A program made the translations under genes and the position numbers. This document shows positions 27,101 through 42,100 of a stretch of DNA of 64,000 nucleotides, piece by piece. The notes beneath the pieces are model-generated. The model saw only the letters and a program-made list of their open reading frames with translations. It made no database searches and was not told the origin of the DNA. Source of the stretch: Tipula vernalis. Taxonomy: Eukaryota; Arthropoda; Insecta; Diptera; Tipulidae. Within the stretch, counting starts at the first letter, position 1; the number at the start of each line of letters is the position of its first letter. The DNA is taken from NCBI GenBank assembly GCA_958295665.1, contig OY282560.1, forward strand, positions 90,744,311 through 90,808,310, written 5' to 3'.

Positions 27101-30100
27101 TTTTTTCTTAAATTCTTAATTAGGAACTTTTACAACCGTAAAAAAACTTGCTTATTTTATTCAAAACACAAAATTTAAGATCATTAAACAATCCTGATCC
27201 TAAAATTTGAAATTAAGATTGTGTCCAATATTAATCGAAAACTGATTTTTTAAATTTCAATATCATTTCCTAAAATCAATAAATTTACGAAACGCGTTAC
27301 TTCGTTCTAACTAAAGTTCGAGTTACAATGAATCCGTTTCGTTTCGTTCCGTCATTCTCCATCTCGTCTTTTCCGTTTGTTGGTTACATTGCATCCGTTC
27401 CGTCTGTTTAAACTGACATTTGAAAAACAAAAAAAAAATAAAATGGAGGACTAGGAGACTGTAAAATCTTTAGAAATTCTCTTTGATTTATATGTTTTGT
27501 ATAAAATATTATAGAATTTATAAGAAAAAAAGAAGATGGTGGGTGCGTCCATTAAATCTGGGTATAGGGACCAATCCGGGTCTTTTAAGACTTGCTTTCT
27601 CCAAATGAAAGAGTTAGATAGTGAAGAATTCTTCATCCAAACTAGAATGGCCAGGAAACCCATAACTTGCTATTAAACTTAGTTAAAGAAGATTTGTCAA
27701 ATAATGTAGTTACTGCCTACATCTTAAGTTATGTCAAAAAAAAAAAAATAATTTCAATTGTTTGGTTAAGATGTTCCGTCTTTCCGTAAATTCTAAACTT
27801 TTTGAAAAAGCGGATGAGCTAGTCCATCTTCTTCCATTTTATTATAACTAACCATTCCGTTTTTTCATACAAAATGTACAAAAAATGTATAAAACTAATT
27901 TGGACGAAGAAGCGGAACGGAATGGGACGGATTCATTGTAACTCGACCTTTAATTAGGATTGATGGGATTTTTATTGCTTCTGGCAATGTCAGCTTGGAC
28001 GTTTCTTTAAACGAAAGATTGAAAATCTTACAATCTTAGTTAGATTATAGAGGACCTGCCGCCGAAGTCATCTATATTTCTGTTGCCCTGCCAATTTATG
28101 GGGTATATTCCAATTTCGAATGGTACTTCATACTTTACCATGGTGCATTTGTAATAGTATAAATTATTTTGCTTTCATTCTTTGCAGTAGATCTAATAAA
28201 TCTAGTAGATTTCAACCGATAAAAGTTAATTATCTTAATGTAAAAAACAAAGTGGCCAAAGTTGGGCTAAGGCGAAAGTAATATAGTTCATTTTATTTTT
28301 AAAATAAATCTGATTCTCCCGGTCGTCGTCTAGAAATGATGTACTTTTTCTGCGATCCTGCAGTTGTTTCAGATAAGTCCGTGAGATCTGAATCGATACG
28401 AACGTTGAGGTGAAATTTGAATAGCTGTAATATTCTGTTAATTCACTCTTGATTACAAGAAATTATCTTTTCTTATTTATCGTTCAACATTTTACGTAGT
28501 CCTGCGCAAAACCCCGCGGCTCAATCAATCAATTGAGCCTACTTACTTAGCCTACTTAACAGTTAGCATATAGGTAAATATTATATGCCTTGATTTATTT
28601 TTTTACATGTTTATCCTCAACTTTCTTAACCAATTCTCAATTTTGCTTTGGAACTCTTTTGATGCAGTTTGTGTTTGAGGCCTTTTTTTGCAAATAACGG
28701 ATACCTCTATACAGCAAGCAAACGTTGATCATTCTCTTTGTTCTTGGTAGATAGGCAGAGTAAAACGGGTACAATAGGGCCAATCGAAGATACTGCATTG
28801 CAGGACCCCTGCGTTTATCAATATAAATTGATTTAGTTAAACATAACCCAAATTAAAATGAAATATTTTGGTTTCATTTTTTACGTTTATGTGAAGTTAA
28901 ATACCTAAATTCGTTCATCCGCTTGTTTTCAGTAGCAAAACTAAGCCGTTAATTCAATTATCTTTTGTACCCTTCACTTGAATCGAATATGCCTTAGTTT
29001 TAGTGATGGCTGCATTTTATTTTTACTTGGTATTTTCTATGGCACAAGTTGTTTCAAGGACTGCACTCATTTCTTTTTTTTTTTTTTTTTGTAGGAGGAG
29101 TATTTATTTTATACCATATGTCTTCTAAGACGGTTTAAGAGTACACTTAGAGTTCTGTCTCTCTACACCCAAATTGATCTCTACACCCAAATCAATTTGT
29201 AATAAATGAAGAACAAAGCATTATGAATACAGTAAATTTGAGAATAAAAAATGGGTTATGAGGACCGTTTTCTGACATCCAAAACAAGCAATTTGAAAAG
29301 CAATTTATCGATTATTTTAACCAGCTGAGCAGTAAATTACTCACCTGTGTGATTACAACGCAAAGCATGTGCAATGTGGTTCGAGATTGACGACACCAAA
29401 AAGGCAACCAAATTTGCGAAGCAATTACCGAAAATAGTCTAAATTACTTATATTCTGGGCCTGAATTTAATAGAATTTTGTGTAATAAGCGGTATATCAC
29501 GAATCAATGCTCTACTGTGCCTAACAAATAAACTAACTAAGGTTTGCAATTTTACTTTTTATATTGCTTGAAAGAAGTTCAAAGCTTTCTGTTTAGTAAC
29601 TATGCCCTAGACAAATCCGATTTAGTTATACTCGTTCAAATCGAGGTTGACATGCTAGGACTGAACTCGAAAAATTTACTAAATACATTTTATTAAATAC
29701 AAGGAGGACCTGATTTACAATTCTAAGAGCTTCTATATTATTTCATGATACAGCAAAAGGAAAGTTGTTGGGTAGTTCCTTCGCCAATGATTTTTCAGAA
29801 CACTTTCGCCAGTTTGCCCTTTAAAATCTGCAATTATTTTTAAATTATTTGTTGACATTCCACTTCCAATATTTCTTACATTTATACTCTCACCTTAACA
29901 AAGGTATTCGGCTAAAATGTAGTAACTGGGCATATCACCGAAATCAGTTAATATGTATATTTTTTTAAGAGGTACAAGCCAACTTTTCCATCTACTACCT
30001 AAAGGAGCGAATGCAAGGTTGACGAAGCAATTATTATTTTAAAAAATAAACAAAACAAGTAATAATTAATTTGTATTACAACCAGTAAGTAAAATTACGC

Positions 30101-33100
30101 CCTAACTCTTATTTATATAATCGAACTAATAAAAATATAATCTTATCTAGTTTTGGCGTCAACCCCGATAAGTAAAATCATGCCCGGTATTCCACAGATG
30201 CTATTTAAGGAACTGTGCTGAGCGCTTAAATTTATCCCTAAGCTAAATTTTTAATGAAAGCCTTCGAACTGGATTTTTTCCTAGTTCTTGGAAGAATTAA
30301 TTTAGTCATCCGATTTTTAAATCGTGGGATGAAAGGTCGAAAACTTCACAGTCTCTGTCTGTCATTCCAAAACATTTCGAAAAAACTTACACCTTCACAG
30401 CACGGATTTTATCCTGATAGGTTAAAAGCTATTAATCTGGTTTGAGTAGGATTCAGGCAACAATTTGATGTAGTGTACTTTTCTAAAGCATTTGATAAAA
30501 TTGATCATTTAATTCTTATCGGTAATTCTAAATTAAATTGTGAATTCATCGCTATAAAATGGTTGCAATCTTGCCTTCCATTTCCAATCGTTGGCAATTT
30601 GTTAAGGTTTATGAGTATTCTTCTTATTTATTTCGTAAAACCTCTAGTGTACGCAGGATAATCACATTAGTCCATCACTAGTTTTAATTTTTATCAACGA
30701 TATAATCGGCTGATTTGAGTTAGCAAAATGCATCTTTTACGCGGATGATTTGAAAATCATCACTCCGATTTTTTTTCTTTATTAATTAATCAATTTAAAT
30801 ATCAATTGATCAATTATAAATTATTTTTGAGTGTTACATTCAACGCACAGCCATTGAGGGCTGTATACATATATTATCATATACATACATATTATCGTAA
30901 CTGATGCAATCTTCTAAAATAACAACGTCGAGATGCCAGCTCATTCGTACGTGATATTTTAAACTCCAGTATTGACTATACTGAATTGCTTCAGAGATTT
31001 AATTTTTATGCTCCTGAACGTAGGTTGCACCGTCAAGATTTTTCTTGTAAACTGATTCGGCATCTACTAACTACTTTCTGAATATTTTCGAATTTAATTT
31101 AAAAAAGGTACGTTTAAAGGGTGAGCGAAAATACAGATTACTTAATGACAAGGCAACAAGGAAATTAAAAATGCATGCATTATTGTGCCCAACAATCTGG
31201 CAACCAGATATGTATATTGGGCCACAAATGACATAGAAATCGCCGCGTTCGCCCAAAGAAAGGTACATCATACAACTTTATTACAGGAAAAATGAACCCT
31301 AAATTACCTGATGAATGCAGAAAATTCATAACGCGGAAGAATTAAAATCTCATTAAACCAGACCATTAATTTGTAATAAATGCTGGTTAAAATAATCGAT
31401 AAATTGCCATTTTCTAATTGCTTGTTTTGGATGTTAGAAAACGGTCCTTATAACCCATTTTTTATTCTCAAATTTACTGTATTCATAATGCTTTGTTCTT
31501 CATTTAATAAAGACGGTAATGCGCGATTCAATACTGAATATCTGGTAATTTTAAAATGATATTTATATTTTACTCGATGAGAAAAATTTGTAGCTCAGTT
31601 CTGTGCTGTAAAATACAGTTCGCATTTCAAATAGCTATTAGATTTTAAAATGTTTGCATACGCTCTGGTTCTTGCACTGGTTCGAGTCATGAAGCTTACC
31701 ACTTACAACACAAACTTTGTTCTCGATAATGATTTTGCGATGAAGTAAATAGTTTAGGTTACATATCGATTTTACGTTCAAACTTCCCAACGGTAAAAAT
31801 AAAACTGAGTGCTGAAATTTAGATGCTAAATTTAAGTAAAAGGGACTTAAAAATATGGAAATTAATATATTCCGTATTGGAATATTTAAATAATTTTCAA
31901 ATTTTAAAGATTACTTTTTGATAGTTGATTGTACACAATCAAAAATTCCATCATGAAACTTCACAAAATTAGTATAAGCCAAACTTTTAAAATTTTCAAT
32001 TTCACAGACACCGCACTACATCGAAAATTGTTAATTACAAAAAATTGTAGGTTTTCAGAAACTCTGAAATTTGTATGGAAACAAAAATGTGCAATTTTCA
32101 AAGTTTTGTTATTTTGATATTTCGGAATAAATAAATAAAATTAAAATTTAGTAGAAAATTTTTAAGTAACAAGAAGGTTTAAATTTTAAATGCAAAGTTA
32201 CTTAGTAATTTGAATAATCGATAACAAATTTATAATTCCTATAAATTTTCATTAGATTGGTCAAATTGCTATCAGCGGAAAGTGTAAAATAGCAATTTGA
32301 AAATTTATTAATTTGTCGTTTTACTTTAGGGGAAAAAGAACGAGTGAACCACAAAACGTTTCATTTACGAAATTCAACAATAAATTTTGAGCTTAATCAC
32401 TAAGCACTGTATTTGCAAAACGATTTATTTCGCTCCACATATTTTGTGCCGGTTATAAAAAATTGTTTTCGCAGTTTTCACCTAAATATAATTTTTTAAT
32501 TGTCTCGTTCCATCTGAGACGCCTTTTTTCGAATCCGATGTCAAAATACCGGTTTCCATTTAAAAAATGACCTTGACCTTCAAATGACCTTGAAAATTGA
32601 CCTGAAGGTCAAGGACATTAATACAGATAGTTGAGCCCCATTGTCCCCCATTTTTGCCTAAACATTTTTTTTTGTAGCTGGCGAATTTTAGTAGATACTT
32701 GAATTCTTCGAATAAAATGGCTCACACCGTATATGACTTCATTAAAGAAGATATAGATTCAGTAATATTGTTCTATAGTCAGCACTTGGAATCTATTGTA
32801 AATTACTTAATTATTTTTTAAAACAATTAATATTGTTATGGTACGCATCTATTTTTTCTGGCAAGGTTAATGACTGTAGAAATTGTATTGCAGCATTGTT
32901 TTTATGTTCAGGTGGTCTTAATATACACATTAAGCCAAAAAAAAAAAAAAAAATTGAGACGACTGAAGCTTGTCATATCGCCCGGGTTAAAATCTTTATT
33001 ATCTGGCAAGATTAAATGACTGCAGCAATTGTCTTGCATTTTTATTTTGACGTTCAACTGGTGAAGTTTCAGCCAAACATAATGATGTAAAACATTGCTC

Positions 33101-36100
33101 CAATTTCTGATAAGTTCTAGTATACTGACGACTCCTGACGACTACTCGGAACGTTTTGCATTGACAATTTTTTACCTCTTCACCAAAATATTTTCCATTT
33201 CTCAAAATTAGCGTTATGAAAATGACGTAAATTTTTGACATGTTAGAACTGATATATTTGTTAAAATGACGGCCAGCAAATAACAAGAAATACATTTAAT
33301 TGTTTTGAGCTTTAAAATAAAGAGAACAAATTTTAAATTAACCTTGAGAAAATGACGTAAGCAAAAATACAGAAGATCAACAGCCAAGTCCCGGCCAATG
33401 TCAAAAAATTCAAATACCTTATTAAAAATACGATGATCATACAACAGGCTGCATTATAAAAATTAAAAGCTTATGAAATAATAGTCTTGGTAGGAGATGT
33501 TTGATAGTGGCCCGATGAGAAAGGGTGGGCTAGAGACAGCTCATTAAATATAAGACATCAGAGACAAGCTTGGCATTTTGAAATTATTCTCGAATTTCCA
33601 GATTTTTTGAAATTATTGATACTGGCGGGATATTATTTGAGTGTCAGTTTCACAAAATATTATGACACATAGATACACGAGTTTTCGGGATGTACGTGTT
33701 CATATGTATTTTGAATTTTGCCGGCATTTTGTGAACTTCAAGATTTTTGTAACAAACTTTTCTCATACGGATTACATATTTTCAAGACTTTACGAAATTA
33801 TTCATTAAGTTTTAGGATGTTTAAGGAATTGTTCGAGATCATTCGGATTTCTGAGAGAGTTTTTTGAAGCCCATTCCCTAAGTCGTTTCGTTTGTCACGC
33901 CAAGTAATAGTCAAGTTTTAATATTCCCTCTATAAACCTTAGACGGCTCCTCTGAAAACCCCTCATTGCAATAATGTTTTACGACAATAGTCATTTCATG
34001 TGACAGCAAAAGTCGTTTTAAGTGAATAGTCGTTAGAGAAGGAATATTGAAACCTGACTGTTACTTCGCGTGACAAGCGATGTGACTAAAACGGAATTAG
34101 AGCTCTTACGAGCCTTTGCTCGTTGGGTTGCATAATATTTCAGATGATTTAAGATTTTGAAACTTAATCAAAATTAACAGTTACATTATATATGTGATTA
34201 CGTTCCAATTAGAAAAAAAATTGTTGTACAATATGGAATTAGGGAGATGCTCTCATTTTCTGCTTATGGCACCCTACGCAAGTCTAAGTGAAATTTCGAA
34301 TACATTATAGGTTTCTTCGTGTATAAGCCCATCGTAAACGACTTTTGTTATATCCTTGATACGGTTTGATAAAATTTAAGCTAAGCTTTATACGCATGAT
34401 TCACCCGGATATATTTACTACGAAAGTCGCGCTGAATAAGCCCAACCTGCACGAATCTGCACAAAAAAATTAATCATTCTCCCTATTTACAAAAACATTC
34501 AAAAGAAATAACGTAAAATTACTAAGAAATAACATGTGCTATGTTAATAGAGATTGAATTACATAACCGATACCTCGAATATCTATAGAGACAGACATAT
34601 CGCTGTTATGCTTGTTTGTACTTTTATCGGAAATTTATTATCGATTTTAGACCTTGAACGCGGAGGGAAATCCTAATAGGGCGAATAAACTTGTATAAGA
34701 AATATTTCGTTGTAATTTAATTTATTTTCTCAAGAAATTTCCTAAGAAAACGAATGATGATTATATAAAAAAAAAACAAATCGCGTCTTTCATCGCAATT
34801 TAAAAAGAAACCAAAATAAGCTTAAAGAAAGAAGCAGAATAAGAAAAAATAAACAAACGAACGAACTATTTATGTAGTCTTACCAAGAAAGATTTTTAAA
34901 AGATGACGACGACGAAGAAGAAGTAGAAGTGGAGGGAGAATTACTGGCAAGATTCATCAGGTGATTCAATTTTGAATGAATGAATCATTGTGCGCATTTT
35001 TTGGATTAAAATGACGTCGTCATCTTATTCAATGTCTTTTAAGATTATTCATAATCTTTTACTGTATCTTATATTTTCGGTGGTGCCTGTAGATATTTGA
35101 TTGATATTGGGGATTTCTACGTTTCTTGTTCGATGTTTCGGTATTATCGGTGATCTACTGTACTATAAAAAATGTACGTTATAATTATAGATTTTTAGCT
35201 AATTGATTAACGTAATTGTTGAAAGTAAAATTATTGTGATGAATGCATGTGATTGTGTTGTGCAATGGGTTTTATTTTAAAAACGACATTGTGCGGGAGA
35301 ATGTTTTATCTGTGGTACCAAGGTGTTACCGACCCATCCAACAATATTTGGAAGTTTGCACTTTATCACTTTAATCAAACTGCGTGTCATGTGTGCGCGG
35401 AGTTTGGTTTAAATAATCGCGAAATTACTTATCAGTCAAGTTGAATGAAATGAATTTTGTATTATCTTATCTTATCAACATTTTTATTTTTATTATTAAT
35501 ATTATTATTATTTTTTTTTTTTTTAAATAATTCTAGATGATTCAGATGATAGAGGTGACAAACCAGTAGCACCATTAATCGATATAGTACAAAAAAATAA
35601 TAGTAGTAGTAATAATAATAATAACAATAATGAAATAGATGCAAGGCAGAATCGAAGGGATGAGGAATTATTAAAATCACATCATATTCATAATCAGCAC
35701 CAATCAACAAGGGAACTTCCAACATATGTAAATAATAATAACAATAGTAGTGCAACATTTGATGATCTAAAGTACCTGCATAAAAAATTTAAGCGACTCG
35801 CTAGTACGACACTAAATGATACAAATTTAGGGAAAATCGGTTTAGTGAATATTAGTAATTTAATAGTGAATAGTAACAGTAGTAATAGTAATATCAGCCC
35901 ACCATTATCAACTTTTACATCAACATCATCACAATCGCCTCCCATTGTTGCGTCTGCAACACCAACAACAACAACAACAATCGCGCCAACAACCACATTA
36001 ATATCTCCACCCAATATACAACATATTCAACACAAGAAATTACAGTACAGTGAGTCCGACAATTACAACCAGGTTCAATTAATGAGTAGCACAAGCAACA

Positions 36101-39100
36101 GTAGTTCCAAATATAACGGACGTCTAGAAAATGATTATGTGCAAAGTAGTACCAGTAATAATCAAAATGAGTTGAGGTATAATGATAATATTACCAACCA
36201 GCTTGCATCAACCCAGCAACATGTCGTTGAAGCAAGTGGTAATAATGTAATTTATGTCCCTCTACGACCTACTACACATTCGATTCAACAAATCCCGCCT
36301 TCACAATCACCATCGATATTGTCACAACAGATCAATTACGTAAAACAGCAGCAGGTGCCATCGATTGATGGTATTACAGCGTCAAACATGGGTATGAATG
36401 ATAATTATAGCCACCAAAATCATTACCAACCACATAATATACCGAATGGTATTTTAGCGCACGGAAATTCTACGGTGTCATCAACAACGCTGATTTCAGC
36501 TCCAAAAGTTATAACTTTAACACCAAGTACAATGCCGCCTGGTACAGCGCTCTCAACAGCACCTTCATCTACCAATGGCCGGCACGTATGCCCTTATTGC
36601 CAAATGAATTGTTCAAAACCGTCTGTCCTTCAAAAACATATACGAGCCCATACAAATGAGCGACCATATCCTTGTGGACCGTGCGGTTGTGCATTTAAAA
36701 CCAAAAGTAATCTCTATAAGCATCAAAGGTAAAACAATTTGTAATCAAATTCGTAAAAATACACACATAACACAAATATAATTATATTGTAGGTCACGTA
36801 CACATACTCTACGAACCCAAGGTGGTGAAATAGCGGATGATGATGTTTCACAAAGCTCCGATCAAGAGCAAGATCAAGATCAACAATATAATCAACTTGA
36901 AAATTTGGCCCAACAACAAAATTCCACTATGGAAGTTGATATGAAATATTCATCACAACAACATGTACACCAGCCACCATTACAGAACCACCAACTACAT
37001 CATCAGCCTGCCCAAGAGAAACCGTACAAACCAAAATTTCACAATGCTTATAAACCGTATGGTGACCAAGGGAATAGTAACAGTAGTAGTTGTAGTGCTT
37101 CCACAAAAGATGAGATGAAACAACTAAATTATGTTGCGTCAATGAGTACAAATTCGAGCGGAAATTCAGCTGCAACGTTGAAACAACATCATGTTTCAAA
37201 TTTAGTCGTAAGTATACGATTTCATTTTGTAAGCTATAAAACAAAGTTTAAATTTTAAATTGTTTTTGTAATTTCAGTCAACTCCACCAAAAAATGTAGA
37301 TGTTGCTTTACACATTACTAAATTAATATCGGATAATGAAGCAATTGTCGAAGGTGGTAAACCGCCATTACCAAAGAAAACTCTAAAATCATTTCGGAGT
37401 GTAATTCCAGAAAATTCGAGCCCAAAATTAGCCCTTGCTTTGTTGCATAAGGAAATAAGTGCAAACGCAGCCGGCCAAATGACTAACAATAAATTAACGA
37501 TTTCTAATAGTCGTATTCAAGGTAGTCATACTGCATATACGAATTTTTCGACTGGTACAAATCCGGGTACATCGAATCAGGCATCTACCAGTTCTGGAAG
37601 CCAACCGTTAAATTTGAGTAAAGTAGTGAATGACAATGATGTGTCGCGAAAAAGATGTTTTAGTGAAAGTTTTACAGGCCAAGATGTGGCGAATCATCCG
37701 CAAAATCCTGAACGATCTATTATAAAAGATTTACTTTTGAATTCGAAAGGGTTTGGTGCTGTAGCCGATAGTGAAGCAGCCGAATCATTGTATAATTGTC
37801 CATTTTGTAAAATTAGTTTTCGAAACGCTGAGACGCTGAAATATCACACGATATGTTATTGTCAAGGGAATCAAGCGAACAGTCCACAAAGTACACCAGC
37901 TAGTCCAGCAGCTTCTCCATCTCATCAGTATATGAGATCTCATTCTAATTCAGGAAGTTATAATCCGAATAGTTTAGCAAAATTGGCTAGTACCTCACTG
38001 CGCCAACATCCATACCGTACTCCTACAAAATTGTCCAATTTAGCAAAAGTTAATATAAAGCAAACACGACCGAGACTCGAAAATATCGTGATTAATACCG
38101 TAATAGAGAAACAAGAAGAAATTGTAAATCGTAATGTGGAAATTGTACAAGCCCCATTGCCTTCGCCGGGCCCTCTATTGGGTAAAACTCGTCTTGTTGA
38201 TTCTTACTATAAAACATCAAATTTGATTGAGGAAAAAACAGACGATGTTTCTTTGTACGTTGTTGAAATAAATCGGGAGCGGAGCCCATCTCCAGTGGAT
38301 ACACCTAGTCACAATTTTGCTCTACCCACGATGATAAGTGAAGATCCGGCAATGTCTCAACGAAGGAGCTCGAGTAGCGTGAATAATTTTCAGATGTTTG
38401 GCGGGGAAGTTCAAGTGATCGAGAAGAAGAATGATTTGTTTCCTACCTATGGTGCTGGTGGTTCAGTAACATCTTTATCACCGTCTGATTCAGAACCCAG
38501 CCCAATACTTGTGCGTTCAGGGTTATTTTCTGGTGGGTCGTTACAGTTACCGCATACACCTAAAGAAAAAATTAATCGCACACCTTTAACACCAAAACTA
38601 CTTGGTACCCCGTCATTGGTTACACCATCCTCGGTAACACATTTTCAATTTCCACCGATTAATTCGATATCAGGTTACAATCCGCTGACCTTACCGCCGA
38701 TTACGATTTCTTCGATATCATTACCAAGTTCGTCCCCGATGTCTACACCATCATCAAATCAGCCATCCGCCATTATTCATGGTGGTAAAATCATCCCATT
38801 TGTACCAGGAATGCCTGGGCCAAACACAAATTCAGCGTCAAATTTAATTCACCAACAACAGCATCTAAATAATAAACGAGTGATCAGTCCAAATCGATTA
38901 AAAAACATCCCAAGCCCGTTGACGTATACGCACGCCTCGAATAATTCAATGCATTCTGGAACATCAGTACTTCGTATAAATACCGGGCTTCCGAGTACAA
39001 ATATACCAAATAATGTAATATCGCCACGGACGATACCTCATATTAAAATTTACGACGGTTCCACAATTATAAGCGACGATACAATAAAAGTAAATAAAAA

Positions 39101-42100
39101 GCCGGTCGCAATTGGAAACAAAAACGGATTATTGGTAACCACCGATAAGAATTTAATTTGGTCACCGGCAAAGCAAGAAATACAATCGTCAAGTTCTAGC
39201 ACTAGAAAATTTAATTTCGCTAGAATGGCAGAAAACTTGAGTCCACGTAAATTAAATTCAGCATTACCTCCGGGGCGATCACCTGATGCGGAAATTCGTC
39301 ATTTTAATTACGAAAATTTAATTTCAAAATCAGCGATTTTAATCAAACCACCTCCGCAACCAGCTACTCATCTACAAGAGGCCACTCGAACTTCAGCTAT
39401 AATTCCAATTCATGTTGAGGTTGATCCATCACCTCCGCGATCACCACAACCTCCGGCTAAAAATAAATTTCTACGACCCACTTCGCTTCCATTGAAACCA
39501 GGTACTTTTATACAAAAGAAACATCATGGAATAACACCAACACAAAACACAATGCCACTCATTTCACCGGAAACTCCGAGGCCATCGAAAAATTGTATCC
39601 AGCTGTATTTAAATGGACATGCTTACACATATCTTGGCCTCAAATGTAGTACAAAGTTGACTTATTGCACCCTAAATCGGGCACAACCTGTTTATATTGC
39701 GAACCAGCATAAACTGTCCATGTACAGCGAATGGCGAGTACAAACTGACTATGATCCGCATCCATTAGGATTGAAGCAAGACAAAGCAATATCTTTGTAC
39801 GATTCCCGACATAGGCCGCTTTCATATTCAATTGCTAAGGATAGGACACGGCTTGCATCTCAAAATACATATTTGGTGCATTCGCAATCTACAATAATGA
39901 CACCATTCGAAAGTACTATGCCTGCATTGAAGGATGGACAGTTTCCGCATCATCAAGTTATGCAGATTGAAGTACCGCAACCACCACAACCTTTAGCTAA
40001 TTGTGAAACAACAAATATGTATGTTACAACGACTGGACCTATCTCATCATCGAACTCATCTTCGATTGTGGGTACGATCCCTGGCGGTTACGAAAGTAAT
40101 GAAGATTATACATATGTACGGGGGCGAGGGCGAGGTCGTTATGTTTGTTCCGAATGTGGAATACGTTGTAAAAAACCGTCAATGCTTAAAAAGCACATTC
40201 GAACGCATACTGATGTACGGCCATACACTTGTAAGATGTGTGCATTTAGGTAAGTGCTCGATTTTAATGTAGCCTATTTAATATTTTAAATAATTATAGC
40301 CCTTTAATGTATAGTTTCAAGACCAAGGGGAACCTTACTAAGCATATGAAATCAAAGACTCATTATAAAAAGTGTATAGAACTAGGATTGAATCCGATTC
40401 CATTGCAAGGTATGAACATGGATGATGATTCAAACGAAATGCTAGACGATCAAATGTCTATGACTGGAAGTGGCCGTACAAGTACAATACCTGGAGATTC
40501 AGATACAGATTCGGATAGTGATGGAGACGATGTCGAAAGTGAAAGTAGTGGTACGTTTTGGAATTACATAATTATTTTTTCTAACTGGTTAGTGTTAATT
40601 ATTATTATATAATTTTTCTAGATACCGACGAGTCTAAATCACGTCTTCTTGAACAGGAAGCAGCACACTGTTTAATTTCTTTATCAATGACCCCTCCTAT
40701 TCCTTCGGTAAGCACTACAAATTCATACAGTCAGCCACCAATTGATGCATTGGAAAATCGACAGCGTTGTATTATTACAACGTTTTCATCGGCCAAGCCA
40801 AACGAATTCAATCTTTTAAAACATGATCAATACTATTCGAACCCAAAAGTGAATAAAGTTTATAATGTGGTCCGAAATGCCGTACCCGAAATGGTTCCTT
40901 GTGATATTCCATCATCAGCCACAGATGATTCAATGCCTATTGATTTGACGAAGCCGAAAGAAAGGGAAAGACCAGTAGTTTATAGTAATCCCCAAAGTTT
41001 AATACATCAAGCAACGGTTCAGGTACGTCCAGAAATTTCAGAAGTAATCGGACCAATTGATCAGACTCGATTTATCACATCGCTCGTTTCGATTATGGAG
41101 AAAACCCCTACGTCATCTAGTAGTATTGATAGTAATAACTTACCTAGTCATATTGATGAGAATAAGTTGTTACATCAATATTTGACTGAGCGGGCTCTGC
41201 AAGATTCTAAAATGAAACAGTCCCAAATGATAAAGAAATTAAGTAACATTGAGAATTGTGAAACGAATACAAATAGCAGTGATGGTATAGTCGGAGGAAA
41301 TGGAATCATTATTTTAAGTCAACCATCAACACCATTGGCATCAACACCAACTAATTCTGATTATTTCGGTACCAAATATGATGAAAAAATAATGAGAAGT
41401 TATGATACAGAAAGTGAAAAACAATCGAATCACAGTGAAAATGAAAAGGAGGTGGGAAATGCTTCGAGTATGGAAACATTGGCTGATGTTGCAGCAAGTT
41501 CTGTTAAATTAGATGTTTCCAGTAATCAAAAAATGTTGAACATAAATGATAATGCTAAAACTGTGGCATCAGAATATCTAAAGCTCGCTTCTAATGAGAC
41601 CAGGCGACAAGCAAAAATTTCTATCAATGAAGATGATGAGTTTAACAATAGCGAATCGGATCAGGATGATTTATCAAATAAAATGTCGAATACTAATATG
41701 GTGCGGAAAGTGGTGGTCGGTGAAGATGGTTTTAAGAATCCGGTCGCTGAAAATACACAAGTTCCTTATAAACCACGGCTTCTTGAAGATGGTCGGGCTG
41801 TTTGCACGGTTTGCTCGAAAACATTTCAGAAAGAATATCATTTGCTATTGCATTATAATATTCACTATATCGAGAGGAAATTCCGTTGCGAACCATGTGC
41901 TATCAGTTTTCGTACAAAAGGCCACTTACAAAAACATGAACGTAGTGTTCAACACAATACCAAAGTTTCAATGACATCAACGTTTGGCGTGGCAACCACA
42001 TCAAATCCACGTCCATTTAAATGTGGTGATTGTAAAGTTGCGTTTCGAATACATGGACACTTGGCAAAGCATTTACGTTCGAAAAGCCATGTCATGAAAT

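Larger units (their letters stand above)
24156..35536 (+). other. Large shn intron
   Basis: This 11.4 kb intron begins GTAAGA and ends in a T-rich tract with TTCTAG. It contains a DNA element with inverted ends at 27313-27951, a jockey-like LINE relic within an inverted-repeat pair at 29204-31505, a nuclear-receptor half-site cluster at 32568-32615 and a MITE-like element at 33879-34091. The parts 24156-27300, 28000-29190, 31510-32560 and 34100-35530 hold no gene that I can recognise. Confidence 0.7.

Noticed and set aside
34877..34960. Possible 84-base cassette exon in the shn intron, with an acidic [12 protein letters not shown] run between AG and GT
   Set aside because: In the phase required by the flanking exons it hits a stop. 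The acidic reading uses another frame, so it is more likely a chance trinucleotide tract.
35462..36014. Long minus-strand frames opposite the shn exon
   Set aside because: They are antisense shadows of Asn/Ser/Thr codon repeats and consist of poly-Val/Leu/Tyr text without motifs.
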